Assembly: GCF_037975245.1 (NCBI RefSeq)
Contig: NC_092573.1
Coordinates: 3,102,501-3,166,500, forward strand
From: Apostichopus japonicus
Lineage: Eukaryota > Echinodermata > Holothuroidea > Aspidochirotida > Stichopodidae
Length of the DNA: 64,000 bases
Reading direction: 5' to 3'
Below, in pieces: positions 11,674 through 24,400 of this stretch. Each line of letters begins with the position of its first letter. The stretch's first letter is position 1. Both the position numbers and the translations under genes were made by a program. The notes beneath the pieces were generated by a model. The model had not been told where the DNA came from and searched no databases. It saw nothing but the letters and a program-made list of their open reading frames with translations.

Positions 11674-13544
11674 AGGCTGACTAAGGGATAAGGAGGGGGA
11701 GGGAGGGGGCGGGTGGTTTGGGCAGAGGGAGTTTGGGTAACAAAATGCATTGTCATGTGCTTTTTCGTAAATCAACTTAAGTTCAATAGCTGTATACATG
11801 GAGGTACAGTAAACATGCAGTTAAAAGGGTTTAGAAAAAATAGTGGACAGCCATCTCTGTTTGGGTCATATCGTTGTTTTCGATCCTATCGTTGGTTTCG
11901 ATATGTTAGAGGGGGCGCTATAAGAGCTGTTTTTGCGATACGTATTTTGTAAACATCCTTCGTCATGGTGGAAATGTGCAAGTAGTAGAAGATTTTGTAA
12001 TATTTATAGACAATTTTTTATATCAGTTGTACTTGTTCTTTTGGTACTAGCTGACAGGTTATCATTTTGTCATTCCCCCAGTATGATAGCTAAATATCAA
12101 AGTGGCCACCCATTGTGAAATTTAACAGCTCTTGTAAAATGATGCCATCACTGTTTAGATTATGATGTTCCTTTAGAGATTGGAATTAATAATTATCTTG
12201 TAGAAAAAGGACTGGTATTGGATTCTTTGAACTGTAGCAGTTTGAAGTAATAACAAGGAAGTATTTCAAAAAAAAGTTAATGTTAATAGTGTTATAGTGG
12301 AAGTTTGTTCTGCTAACCTGAAGCTTGTATAGTACCGCTAGTGACATTATGAAAGCGGACTGGTTTGTCAATAGACACGTGTGCTGTTTACGCAATACAT
12401 ACAACAAAGTCATGTGATATGAATATGAAAGCAGCGTGCATGGTGTGTCACCTTACACGTGGGATGTTACACTGTACATATTTGTCAATGGCACTTTCCA
12501 TTATTATACAAGTTTATCATCATCATAAGGTAGTATTTCAATATAGAAAGTTTGAAATACCTATCATTCTTTTCCAAGAATGTTATGAATCCTGTTTCAA
12601 GATTGTGACATGTACAAGTTGTTATTCAGTAGCAGGATCCTTAATTAAGCAACCAGTAGAGTAGAAGTTAGAAGAGATAGATTTAATTGTATCACAGCTC
12701 AATGACAGTCGTTTCACAATGTTTATAGTAGCCTGTGAAATCCTTCACATATTTTGATACCTGTCTGTCAAAAGGCTGCTTCTTCTTTTTACCCCCTCTG
12801 TGTCTGAAGTGTGATACATACACCTGGCAAGCACTGACTTGTTTCAAGTTATACACACTGAAGTGTGTGAATAGCAATAGTCATGCCTTGTAGTTATGAA
12901 GTGTATTTAGTTTGAATAAATTTAACGTCATATGGCAATCTGGTAGAATTAACGTAGAAGCTTGATCATTTTGGGGGCCCTTTTCACCCCCTTCCCAATT
13001 CTGCAAATGTTAGCATATTTCTTCCTTGCTTTTTGTTTTCAGCAGTTTTATGCAAGGGCTAGCTTTGTTAACATAATTGCCAGACTTTAATTAATAATAA
13101 AATAACACATGTCAGGTGGAAAAAAATTGACAGAGATAAAAGTATGGGTATACGCAGTAACCAATATGAGCTACATGTATGTCAGTAATTGCAGTAGTAT
13201 ATTATATTTATAAACATGTGCAAGCGAAATGTGCTGTGATATGAGCAGGAGCTCTGCAAGGCTCATTCCCCTTCCAAATACTGTGTTAAGTGGATACACT
13301 GGTACTATGTTACTTTGATGTTGATGCTTAAAACATACCATATGGTCACTTCTGAGGATATTGTAAAGAAGGAAGCGACAATTCAAGTCACGGTTACAAT
13401 TTTGGAGACTTGGTGTATGTCTCTGCTTTATTTCTGAATGCAATAAGATGCCAGAGGATCAGATTCTGATATGGTGGTGCACTTCAATAGTGTAATTCTT
13501 ATTGTATATTTACTTTTGCATATTTTTCCTTTGATATCTTTCAG

Positions 13545-16500
13545 ACAAATGAACGCAAAACAGATGCTCCATTATTTAAGGTGCCACAACTCCCCTCACG
13601 GATTCGCAAAATCTTAGCCCGGAAGGAGGCCCAAGTGAGACGAGCCAAGATGGACACCAGCTCCCTTGAAATCCAGGCCATCCAGATGCAACTGCAGAGT
13701 TCGGAGGAGATGGCTGTGAAGGGTGGCTTGGGCGTGGGCTCGGATCTGCAGGACAGTTCTTTTGCCTTGGACACAGCCATCGCGAGCATCGTTGCCTCCA
13801 ACGCCATGCAGGTCAAAGAGCAGCACCATGTTGGGGAGATTGAGTGTCACGACACAACCCAGGACTCTATGCTCATAGAGGAGAAGATATTCCAAGCGTT
13901 GGAGCAGAGCGACATGATAGAGATGAAGAACATTGCTAACTCATTAAATTCATTAATGGAATCAGACCTATCGCTCTCAGATACAGAGACTGGCCAAGAC
14001 CGGGAGACAGAGAGGACGGTGGTGATGACACAGATTGTGCCAAATGTCGTAGCATCCTCAACTTGTCCAGATCCAGAGGCGGAGAACTATACAGCGGCTG
14101 AGGAGAGTGGCAGCAACCAAGAAAGTTATGTCCAACCCCAGGAGGAGGAGGAACAGGAAGAGGGAAGTAAGGAACCGTCAGTTCCTGAGACTAATAATGA
14201 AGAAGAAGAGAATGGTAGCCAAGAAGACCTCTCCAATGCTCCTCTAACTCCTGTGCCAATAGAAGAAGGCATGGTGGTTGAAGTTCAAGAGGTCACAGAG
14301 GGATCTCCCTCCCCAGTGGTGGACCAGACACCAGAGTTTGGTTACCAGTCATACGCCCATAACTTTGACTCGGATGGGTTTCCAAGCGAGAAAGAATCAG
14401 ACACAACACCGAACACGACCAGTGATGAGCAGGACACAGACGGTCAAAGCCGTCAAGCAAATAAAGGGCCTCCAGATTATACGGTACATTCAGGGTACAG
14501 TCCTAGAGCTAAGGAGCGATTGCAAAAACTTGGGAAAATTGTTGTCATAAAACCCGGGACGGTCGCAACGAAGCCTGCCGCAACGATACTGTCGGATATC
14601 CTAAAAACCAGTGGGAGCAAAACAGATGGAGCCATTAGCACCTCAAAAGTGCCAAATGGTCCTGTTAAAGCTACTCCACGAAAAGTAGGGAGACCTCGTA
14701 AATATAACAAAGATGGCCAGCTCATTGCCAAGAGGGGTCCAAAAGCAAAGAAAACAGCAGTAGCAAATCCTTCCTTTGGACAAAATGGTAGTCCAGGGAA
14801 AGCAGCATCTGTTACTAACCAGGAGAAGAGGAATGTTGAAGGTGCCACTACAGAAACGTTACCACCAAATTCAAACAGTACTTATTTGAAAAGTTCTAAG
14901 CGTAATATTATGCAGAAGTTTCACACAAATTATGAATCAGAATATGAATATTCACTAACTGGGAATGCAGCCAAAGTTGGAAAACGCCCCTATAAAAGAA
15001 AAACTGTGGGGCGGAAAAAGACATTAACAGCAATGCGGAAGGGTGTGGGTATGAAGGTTGCTACCCTTACCATTCCCAACAAACGGGGTAGGAAACCTAA
15101 AATTACATCTGCCAACCTTGCACCCATTCCAACACCCATTGGTGAAGTCGTCAAGGTCAGAAAAAGAGGTCGACCTCGCAAGATACCAGAGGCTATCACA
15201 CCAGTTCCTGTAAAAGTGCCAAAGCGCAGAGGGAGACCTCCAAAGATTAAGGTACCTGTCGAAAAAGTAGCAGAAGACAGTCAGTTACCTCTAAACTCTA
15301 TCAATGGAACAAGCCCGTCAGATCTGCCAGGCCTTGGGCCTCCCCAGGGGCTGGTAGTTAACCTCCCACCTGAATTACTACTTCCCCCACAGTTTCTGAA
15401 AAGGAAGAAGAAGCTCCATGCAGCCAAAAGGAAACCCAAAACTAAACTGAAATCCAAATTGAAAGGTAAAGTCTTAAAGAAGACGAAGCTTGAACAGAAA
15501 GTTGAAAAGATGAGAGGTCGAAAGAGCAAGATAAAAAAGAATGGGTTTTCTCCGATGACTCTTGACCTTCAAAATCCATCACTTCCATTGAGTATCGAAA
15601 TTCCAGATGATCCACCGTCGTGCATACTACCGTACCTCAAGAAACGAAAGAAGAGTTCCATGCTCCTGAACACCGTCCCACTGGTCACGGGTCCAGAAAT
15701 CACGATAGAGAAGCCCAAAAAGAAGAGGAGGAGCAAACATGGAAGAACAGATGGCTCCGTCTCAGAGATGAGCATCTCACCGAGTGAGAAGTCATCTTCT
15801 CCTCGTGTTGGAAAGGATCAGAGTCACATATTCTTAGAACCACCTAAAACTCCCCACGGGAAAGGCAAAGTGAGCAATCATGACCCGGTGGCGGCCGGTG
15901 GTGGTACTACTGCGGAATTGGTAAAAGAGAAACACAAAGACCAAACACCCTCTCCGCAGAGTGCTACCACATGTCTGAGCGAGGAGACTATCTTCAGTGA
16001 TAGTGGCATCGGAACAGACAATAACAGTAATCCCGACCAGCAGGGGAAAGACAAACAGGGGCGTGCATCCATTCCATCTGTGACGGAGTCAGAGGTGTCC
16101 GGCGAGGCTCTGGAGACCCATCTCTTGGCAACCTCAAATCACGGTCTCTATGGATATGGGAAGAAGGATAAATTCCGACGCCATATGCACCACCACCACC
16201 ACCACCATCATTACTATCACTACCCAAGCTACTACCATCGCCGCAGGAAGCGAAAAAACCGACTTGGTAAGAGCGGACGTGTCAGTCCTACATTCCTCTT
16301 CGAGCTAGACGCTCTCATCTTGCAGATGAGGTCGTTGAAACTCATTCCTCATGAACTCAATAGTAAAACGCCGGAGTATTCACCGGCTAAAAAGTCTTTG
16401 AACTATCTGGCCGTGGTCGCTAAAGAAAACCCTTCTTATTCATCGTATTTGAGACCGTCTTACCTAGCAACAGCATTGAGAAATCAGGACACCGGTATGC

Positions 16501-18424
16501 CAACATCCCAGAGGATATCTCCAACGTGTCAAAGTAACGAAGCACAGGAAACATCTAAAAAGGATGACGGTCCTGTGAGTTGCGATCAGGGATCACTACC
16601 ATGTTTGGAAGAGGCTCCTGTCTTGACCAGGGAAAGTGAAGTAGACGATTCATCGCCAGCTCAAGCTAACACTGAACCTCCACTGATATCACCACAAGAG
16701 AAATCAAGACCCTCTGCGACCGCAGAGGAAGAAACGCCGAAAGGTAGTCAGGAAGGGGAGAAGACGGGGACCTCATCTGGTGATGGAGGTCAGAACGGAC
16801 AACTTCTGAGCCAAGGGGTACAGTTAGGAGATAAAACATTGACACATCAGTTAGATGTGAGATATGACATGGCTTCCTCTATGGTTCCTCAAGCCACTTC
16901 CTCATCAGTGGTCCCTGCTCCTCCTCCTCTGAAGAAAAAGAGAGGACGGAAACCCACAAAGAAGTTCTTGCCGCCATCAGTAGTTGTTGCTTCCGATGAC
17001 CAATTGAAAACGACTCATGAAAGCCAGGTCGTGGCCCTACCTGTTAACATTAGTTTGGATAATCAAAACAATTGTTCCCTTGTAAATGGAGCCAGTTCCT
17101 CTGTGAACTCAAAGGAACATCAAGAGGAGGCAAATGTTACGCTGTTACCTGTCGTACCACCGAAAAGGAAAGTCGGCAGGCCCCCCGGTACCAAAAATAG
17201 GAAGCTTGGACCTTTTGAAGTGAAAGTTATGAAGATAACAAAGATAAAAAGCAGGGGAGGAAGGGGACGAGGTCGTAGTAAAGGGAGAGGTGGATGGATA
17301 GGTGGGTCAAGGGGGAGAGGGAGGGGCAGGGGAGGTATTTCAAGATTTGTCTCAGTGGAGAGAGAAATAGTTGCAGGACCTGTGTGCTCAACGGGTCAGT
17401 CAGATATAGTGCAAGTGCCTGAATATAGTATTGATAACATAAAGGAATCACCATTGCAACTGTCCATGCTAGCAGATACTAAACCACTTTCTGTGGTGAA
17501 ATTGAAAGGAGCCCCCTTTGGCAAGAGAGGAAGGGGTAGAGGTAGAGGGAGGGGTAGAGGAAGGGGAAGAGGGAGGGGAAGGGGTAGAGGAAAAGCCAAA
17601 AATATGTCACAGCTTGAAAACATTCCTGTCAGTCTGGGTTTTGTGGACACTTCTACTGAATTAGCAGCAATGGCAGTTCCATTGACAGATACGTTGAGAC
17701 CCGATGCTGTTGTGAAAACAAATACTAGTACTGTCACTGTCCCAAAGAAAAGGGGAAGGAAAAGAAAGCACCCTATTCCTGCCCATATTAACAATAGAGT
17801 GCAAGATGTTATTATTAACGTAGACCCTGTGAGTGCCAGTACAGATGTACAGCCTCTTGAAGATTTACCAGAGAGAACTTTCGAACCAGTCAGTAGTTTG
17901 GAAGATGAAGAAAATAAAACCAAAGAAGACGGTAGCGGGTACGAATCAGAAAACTCTTCAGATGAGATACCGTTAGCGAATTTAGTCACCAAACCAGGGG
18001 AAACCCCCGTGGTGTCCAGCAACAAAGAGGTTGAGAACGATGCCGGCAATGAGACACGGTCTGAGCCGCCAGTAGAAGACGTAGAGGCCGCGACGTTGGC
18101 AGAGTCGACAACGACGGCGATTAAAGCGTCGACCACGACCATGACCACCACGACGATCGAGACAGCTACATTGGGTGAAACGACGGTCAAAGTCATTCAT
18201 GGTCAAGGGAAACCAGCCGCAGCATCCATGAGGACAGTCCTCGCAGGAGCGAGAGGCAGGAAGTTCCAGATACCCAGACCCATCAAAAAGAGCAATGACA
18301 TGGTTCAACCGCTCCTGGACGAATCATCCATACCTCTGAAGAAGAGGAAACTGATGAAACAACCACTCCCAGAAGAAACGGCAAATGAAACAAGGTTTGA
18401 AAGTTACATCAGTTCTTTTGTTTT
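13545..18424 (+). CDS. ASH1L: ASH1L window exon 1 (giant exon: AT-hooks, degron-like motif, RG repeats)
   Basis: The acceptor is a long pyrimidine tract ending TTTCAG at 13544; the frame opens [12 protein letters not shown]. The 4,880-nt exon matches the single giant exon typical of ASH1L genes. Visible parts: acidic Glu-rich stretch (about 14140-14220); seven AT-hook cores (GRPRK at 14688, then about 15084, 15167, 15230, 16940, 17173 and 17750); many Lys/Arg-rich patches for DNA or nuclear targeting; [11 protein letters not shown] at 15996, also present in human ASH1L as I remember it; a His/Tyr-rich tract at about 16180-16220 followed by RRRKRKN and a hydrophobic helix [12 protein letters not shown] that aligns with human FIAELEELISRL; RG-rich tracts at about 17245-17340 and 17521-17598. 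Most of it is likely disordered. The donor is ambiguous: GTAAGA after 18424 or CAAG|GTTTGA after 18394; both leave two bases and stay in phase. Confidence 0.93.
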
Positions 18425-21400
18425 GTAAGATCAGTTTCTTTAATGAGGAGTAGTGACTATTGTTGGATCATGCATTATCATGCATTAGACATGCATTAGA
18501 CATGCATTGATGTCACTTGGTTGGTACTTAAGATCATTGTTGGTTTGAAAACTTTCACAATACAACATCCATTCACAATCGTCCGAAACCATTTGACCTT
18601 ATCACATGCCCCCACACATAGCTGACCCGAGTAAACAATCACTTGTTTAAGACAACTAGATCCAAATTTTTTGACAAGGGGAAGGGGTATGGGTTGGCAA
18701 TTGGGTTGGGGAGCTGACATAGAAGGTTATTATATTAACATATTAAGTCAACGGGTCAAAATTACTCCCGCCATGTTATCATTCTAATTGTTACTTTATT
18801 TATAGTAATTTTCCTTGAGATTCTGACTCTCCGAACCATTCCTTAAAAGTGTCGATAAAATTGTTCAGACAAAAATATGTCAGTGATGGAAAAATTCTTT
18901 CTTATGTTTAATGTCATGTTGTTTGGATATAAGTGACCACTCTAGCTATACTCTCTTACATATTTGGAGGGTTAAACTGTTGACCTTAAGCAATTGCACA
19001 GGAATGGGATTTATGTTCTACGAGACTCGAACCCGAAGTCAGTGTGCGGTATAACGGGCATGCGATGTAAATGATATCTCCAGCGAGTTTGATTTCCAAG
19101 AAATGTGACTAATCCTAAAGGCAGTCAAAGAACTTGGAAGAGGAGAGCTCTCATTAATTAAACCGTAGCAACGATGAACTAGGCAATCATTATCACCCTT
19201 CCCCGCAGGTATTGATAAATTATGTCAGTGATGTATCACAGTGACCTTTTCTAAAAAATTTGACCGAGCAGCATTAATTTAATTTATTGAATACGAGGCA
19301 GCGACCATGATGTTGAAACGTTTGAAGAGAGAAATGCTGCTTTCAAGTGGGAAAATTTTAAATACAAGTTTATGAAACTGTAGAAATGTTAAATTCCTAT
19401 TTGGAGAAAAGTAGAGTCTATAAATGTCTACTATACGCAAAAAGAATTGTACACAAACCAGACTGCATTGGAAGCCAATGAAAACAGTTTAATTATACTT
19501 TGTATGTTCATGAGTAAATGTATGAGAACAGGCAATGGAGTATTTTGAAGGGCTAGACTGGGCTACGGTACATCCAGATGAAACAGTCTCTGCAGAATGC
19601 AAGCAGAAGAGTGGATCAAAATGTAAGCATCGAGATTGATTTATTTCTTTTTCTCGTCTTCTCTCCGTCGGTAGTGCAAACACTTCGTCGTGCAGCCCCC
19701 TTACCGATTCCATCGAAGATGACTCAAACAGCGCAGCTTCCAAGAAGCTTGTCAGAAAGCGTAGGCAAGTCCTGCCGCATAATCTGAAGGTAAAGAAAAC
19801 AAACGGGTTGATGCCATCGAAGACGAGGCCGGAAGACACTTCGACGACGTCGTTGTCTAGCTGCGATGATATCATGAGAAAACGGAAATACTGGAGAGCG
19901 GGTATCTACTCGAGTACTTTTAAGGAGGAAATGTGAGTAAAATTATACTGTACGATCAGTTATAGACATTATAAGACCAAAAAACGAGCATGGAACCAGC
20001 CGCTTTTATGACCTTATTTAACCTCACAGCTGTGATGAGAACTACAATCGGAACAGGCTGAGGACACTTTCTGCTCCCGGGAGAAGGGCTGTTGTTCAAT
20101 GTGGTTACTGTAAATACTGGGAAAAGGAAACTCAATATTGCAATGTATACTATTAAAGCATTGGTTTTGATGTCACTCTGGTTGCAGAAAATAAAATAAA
20201 GAAGCAGAGTGGGTAAAAGGAAAGGATGCTTAAGTATGGGCAAGGTGGTGAATAGTGGGGAGGGGTTAGGGTTAATTTGTTTTCGTTGGAATTGTACAAT
20301 TAATATGAACTATCGGCATTGTGTCTGTAACACAGTCCTGTTTGAATTTGTTTTCTCCAGCGGTAAGAAGAAAATAGAGGCAGAGAGGGATTTTGAGGAG
20401 GATTTGTCTGAGATACCTGTGGGTGGACTGCTACCATTCCCAATACATGCTGGTAAGTGCTAAGTGTTTAGACCATTTGCATAAAATATGATCAAGTTTT
20501 TAACTGTTTTTCCTGAAATTACCCTGAGAGTATGAAAAAGATTAAAATGCCAAATGAAGATCTAATATATATATACAAGTCGTCATCATTTATTCTGCAA
20601 AGTGAACTAGTCATTTTCGGCCGATTTTCGGTCACTTCAGTCATTTAGTGCAAGTTGCAGTAGAAGGTCAAGTTTGAATATAGCAGAAGGAAAACATGTA
20701 CAATTTGTTTACTGACCGACACACATTTACCTTTAAAGTAAACAATTCTGTTGATTCTCTCGTTTCATCTCTGGGTAAAGGAATGACATAGAAACACAAA
20801 GTGGTTTAAAAATGATGTCTTCACCATGAGCTTCCTTTCTGAAGTTTTCATTTGTGTTCATTGGTTTACCATTATAATAATTGTATGACCCTGATTTGAC
20901 CCTAGGTAGTAGGTGTTATCTGGGCTGTTGGGTGACCTAATAACTTGCTTTAGCCTTTGATATCAGTCTTTTCCTGAGATTACTCATTCTGTACTTATCT
21001 ATTAATCATCATCACCAGGAAGCCGGGTTAACCCATTAAAATCAATTTGCTATGTATATGTTATAAGCACCTGTCAGGATTGTACTTGTTGTGAAGTCAA
21101 GTAGTCTGTAATTCTGTCCATCAGTGTTTAGTTTAGCAAGTATTACAGATGAGTTTGTACTCCCAAAGTGAATTGTTTTGAGTGGATTCCATGTAATTTG
21201 GTTTGATGGTGTGGTATTAAAATGGTGTCAATATTTAAACGAGTACTTGTTTTTAGAATAATAATTCTGTTACACACTTGCCTGCTGATGTAGGATCAAT
21301 CCATCTGTGTTGTGAAAGAAGAATGGAAGTGTATAGATGGGTCGAAATTGGTTTGGGTAGAGTGGGGGATGGGGGGGGGTTGGGGGAAATTTACTTTCAG

Positions 21401-24400
21401 CTCTCCACAGTAATTAGTCAATTCTGCTGTTACTTTTACGTGTATGGTGAAGAGGTTGAATAGATTTAAGACATTAAATTTTAATTTAATTTATGAACAG
21501 CATTATGCAGATAAATTGCGGTTATGAACATAAATTTAATTTAAGACATTAAAACTAGAGTGGCAACATAAGGTTAAGTTCTTTCGTAGATGTTGGGGAA
21601 GGGGAGGGTGGGGAAGGGGAGCGTGGGGAAGGGGAGGGTGGGGAAGGGGAGGGTGGGGAATGGGAGGGTGGGGAAGGGGAGGTGGGGAAGGGGAGAGGGT
21701 GGGAAAGGGGAGAGGGTAGATAGTGTCGGGGAAATAAAGAGTAAACATTCACTAAATTGCATAAAGACAGTTTATATACCAAATAGTTGATTCTCTTATT
21801 ACTCTAGAAGCTTGTGAATGCTGCAAATCAAAACTGCCAAAGGCAACCACGTTTATTCTTCCAGGATAGTCTTGCTTGAAAACGTGGGTGCACAATCCAT
21901 TCAGAGATATGTGGACGATCTTCAGTAAACGCAGAATATCCAGATAAATTGCGGGGGTTTTCAACATAGCCAACGTTTCGGTCCATATGTCTACAAATAA
22001 AATAAACGAAATGAATGAAAGCAATAGTGTTACTTGTAGCGTCTTTGTTGCATCAGACAGTTTCACATTTTGGCATTATATAAGCAAGGAGAGAGGGCGT
22101 GGTGCATCGTGTGATATAATGGGCATGTTGCCTAAATGGCCTTTGGGTAATAATCATGTGTTACCAGGATGCTGTGGTTTCCTGCCAAAGGAAGGGTGAA
22201 AAGAAATGAAATTAATAGCGATTCTTGCCATTTGATGAGATGTTCAAAGCTGAGACAACAACTATTTATTGTCCCTTAAGATGGTGACTTCTTGCATGTT
22301 TAAAGATAGACAGACAGACAGACAGATGTATGTAGTGAATAAACCCATTGTGATACAGAAATGGCTTGATTTTTTTCCCCTCCATATTCTAAAAGCCTCA
22401 GGCATGGCAGACATGGCTACAAAAAGTGGTTGAGAATTGGTTTTCTAAATGAAACTATTCTTTCCCAATTTGGAGTGTATTGATTTCAATATAAATATCA
22501 GTAAAAAGTGGGAAAGAAATGACATCAGAAAGATCAGAACTGAACGTAGGCTACTCTGTGTTTACAGGGTACTTTACTGCAGTAATCTGCTTACTCATTC
22601 ATTTCAAAATGTGACACAAGGGGGTGGGGGGTGGGCACACACCCCACACACACCCCAAATTGAAAATGACAAATACCTTAGGCAGGAAACCTACTTCTAC
22701 TGACTATAATTTACTTTTGTCTACCTCCAAACTTCTGCTGATTTGCTGCTGTTTCCAACCTAATATTGCACAAAGAAAAAAAAAATAAATAAAATATTGA
22801 CTGTGATTTGAAGGACATACAAGATTCATTCATGGCATGCTAATTATGGAATGCAAGTCACTGCTTTATATTGCTGTATCAGTTGTGGCCAGATAGCTAA
22901 ATGTTTACTCTCCTTTTCTGATTTTCATTATTCTACCTTAATTTTCAGATGTTAAAAAAAAAAGAAAAAAGAAAGATACAGCTAGCAAATTTTTTTGCAT
23001 TATGGCATAAAAAAAAAAAAATGGTGATGACACTGTTTGGAAGCCGTTCCCAAACTTCCCAACTCGCATAAGATCATGTGTGACAAATACACGTTACAAG
23101 TGTAAAATCTATGATTCATACCCGGAAACAGGAACTTGAAATTATTAGTAGAATGCCTGCACTCTGCTCCTTATACAATTGCAATGAGAAAGTGAATAAG
23201 CTATTAAGCCTATACTGAAGCATAGTTTCAAGGTTTATTTGAAGTTTATGAAAACAAAAAAAATGATTGTTCATGTTATCAGTAAGTGACTGCATGTTTA
23301 TCATCTCTTTACAAAATATTTAAGCTTTTCTTCAGTATAATTGAAAATGGGTGGATGATGACATGTACAGACTTTGCGCATTATCTATAGCTGAGCAAAT
23401 TATTCGGGAGAAAAGAACGTTTAACTTACAAACGGAAACAAATTCTTTGTTACCTATATGTCAATGTCAACCACTAGAGCCCCACCCCCCCCACCCACCC
23501 CCACGACTCCGCCAAAAAGAAAAAAATCATTGCCATATCAATTGCCTTTTTAAAGTGACAAACATGTTCACAAGTAAAGTTAATCCTTGATTCTGATGAA
23601 AACCATTTTGACTGTTGGATTATTAAGTACTGAAATTCATAAGTGGACAGTGTATACATACATTCCTGTCAAAACATATGCAATTAATCAAAATTGTCTT
23701 TATTTGAAACATTGAGAGCTTTAATTGTCATCATTTGAAAAAGAGACATTGATAGATTTCAGTGACTTTATAGCTTTCAATGACTTTATAGCTTTCAGTG
23801 TCATATTATATTATTGATGAGGACTCACAGAATCTACTCTGCCTGTTTTTAGGACTGGTTCCTGTTTTTAATTTATTTGGAACGTTATGCCTGTTATCAG
23901 ACTGAAAGCTCTTTTAATGACAAATTTACATTATTTAACAACCCATTCAATGCATTTCATCGCAAATGGCAGAAGAAGTGAAAGATCGGAAACAATAGGT
24001 TTCTGGTTGGAAGTCGATCACTTCCCCGTAAGGTGTAAGGAAGTGGCTGTACTGTACTCAAACAATTCCCTCGGTTGTGTGACAAATCCTTTTCAGCTCA
24101 TCTGTATAAAACTGACCTCTAACCTTTTATTCCACAATGCCATTTGATGAGACTGTTTGGTATTATAAACAATTGTCAATAATTTGATAAAAACAATTTG
24201 GAATGGTTTGGACAATTGGTTAGTTCTGTTAAATTTAATCCTTACTTAAAATCTGTATTCCTCAGCTTTTGTGGTTTTCTCTTGGGTGTAATTAAAACTT
24301 AACCAAACTGTTGTAGTTTTCCAATGCATGGATATTTTTTTTTTGGAGCTGAGAAACTCAATTACTAAATACTTATTGACAGTTAACTCTGTTGCATCGG

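Larger units (their letters stand above)
1..13544 (+). other. Non-coding sequence upstream of window exon 1
   Basis: Apart from the repeats, the MITE and two doubtful minus-strand ORFs listed separately, I see no splice-supported coding exon here. Since window exon 1 starts in phase 0 after a strong acceptor, at least the part next to it must be an ASH1L intron, and the whole stretch may be one large 5' intron. I looked for a counterpart of the conserved human N-terminal segment (LENYVCRP) and did not find it. No promoter or CpG-rich start region stands out. Confidence 0.6.

Noticed and set aside
17396-18196. 266-residue minus-strand ORF
   Set aside because: Antisense shadow of the giant ASH1L exon; low-complexity Ser/Val/Leu-Pro composition mirrors the RG and Thr codons on the other strand.
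13581-18428. A 1,615-residue ORF starting at 13581 taken as a complete gene
   Set aside because: The start codon would be GTG; the frame is open back to the acceptor at 13544 and the end runs past a good donor. It is an internal exon of ASH1L.
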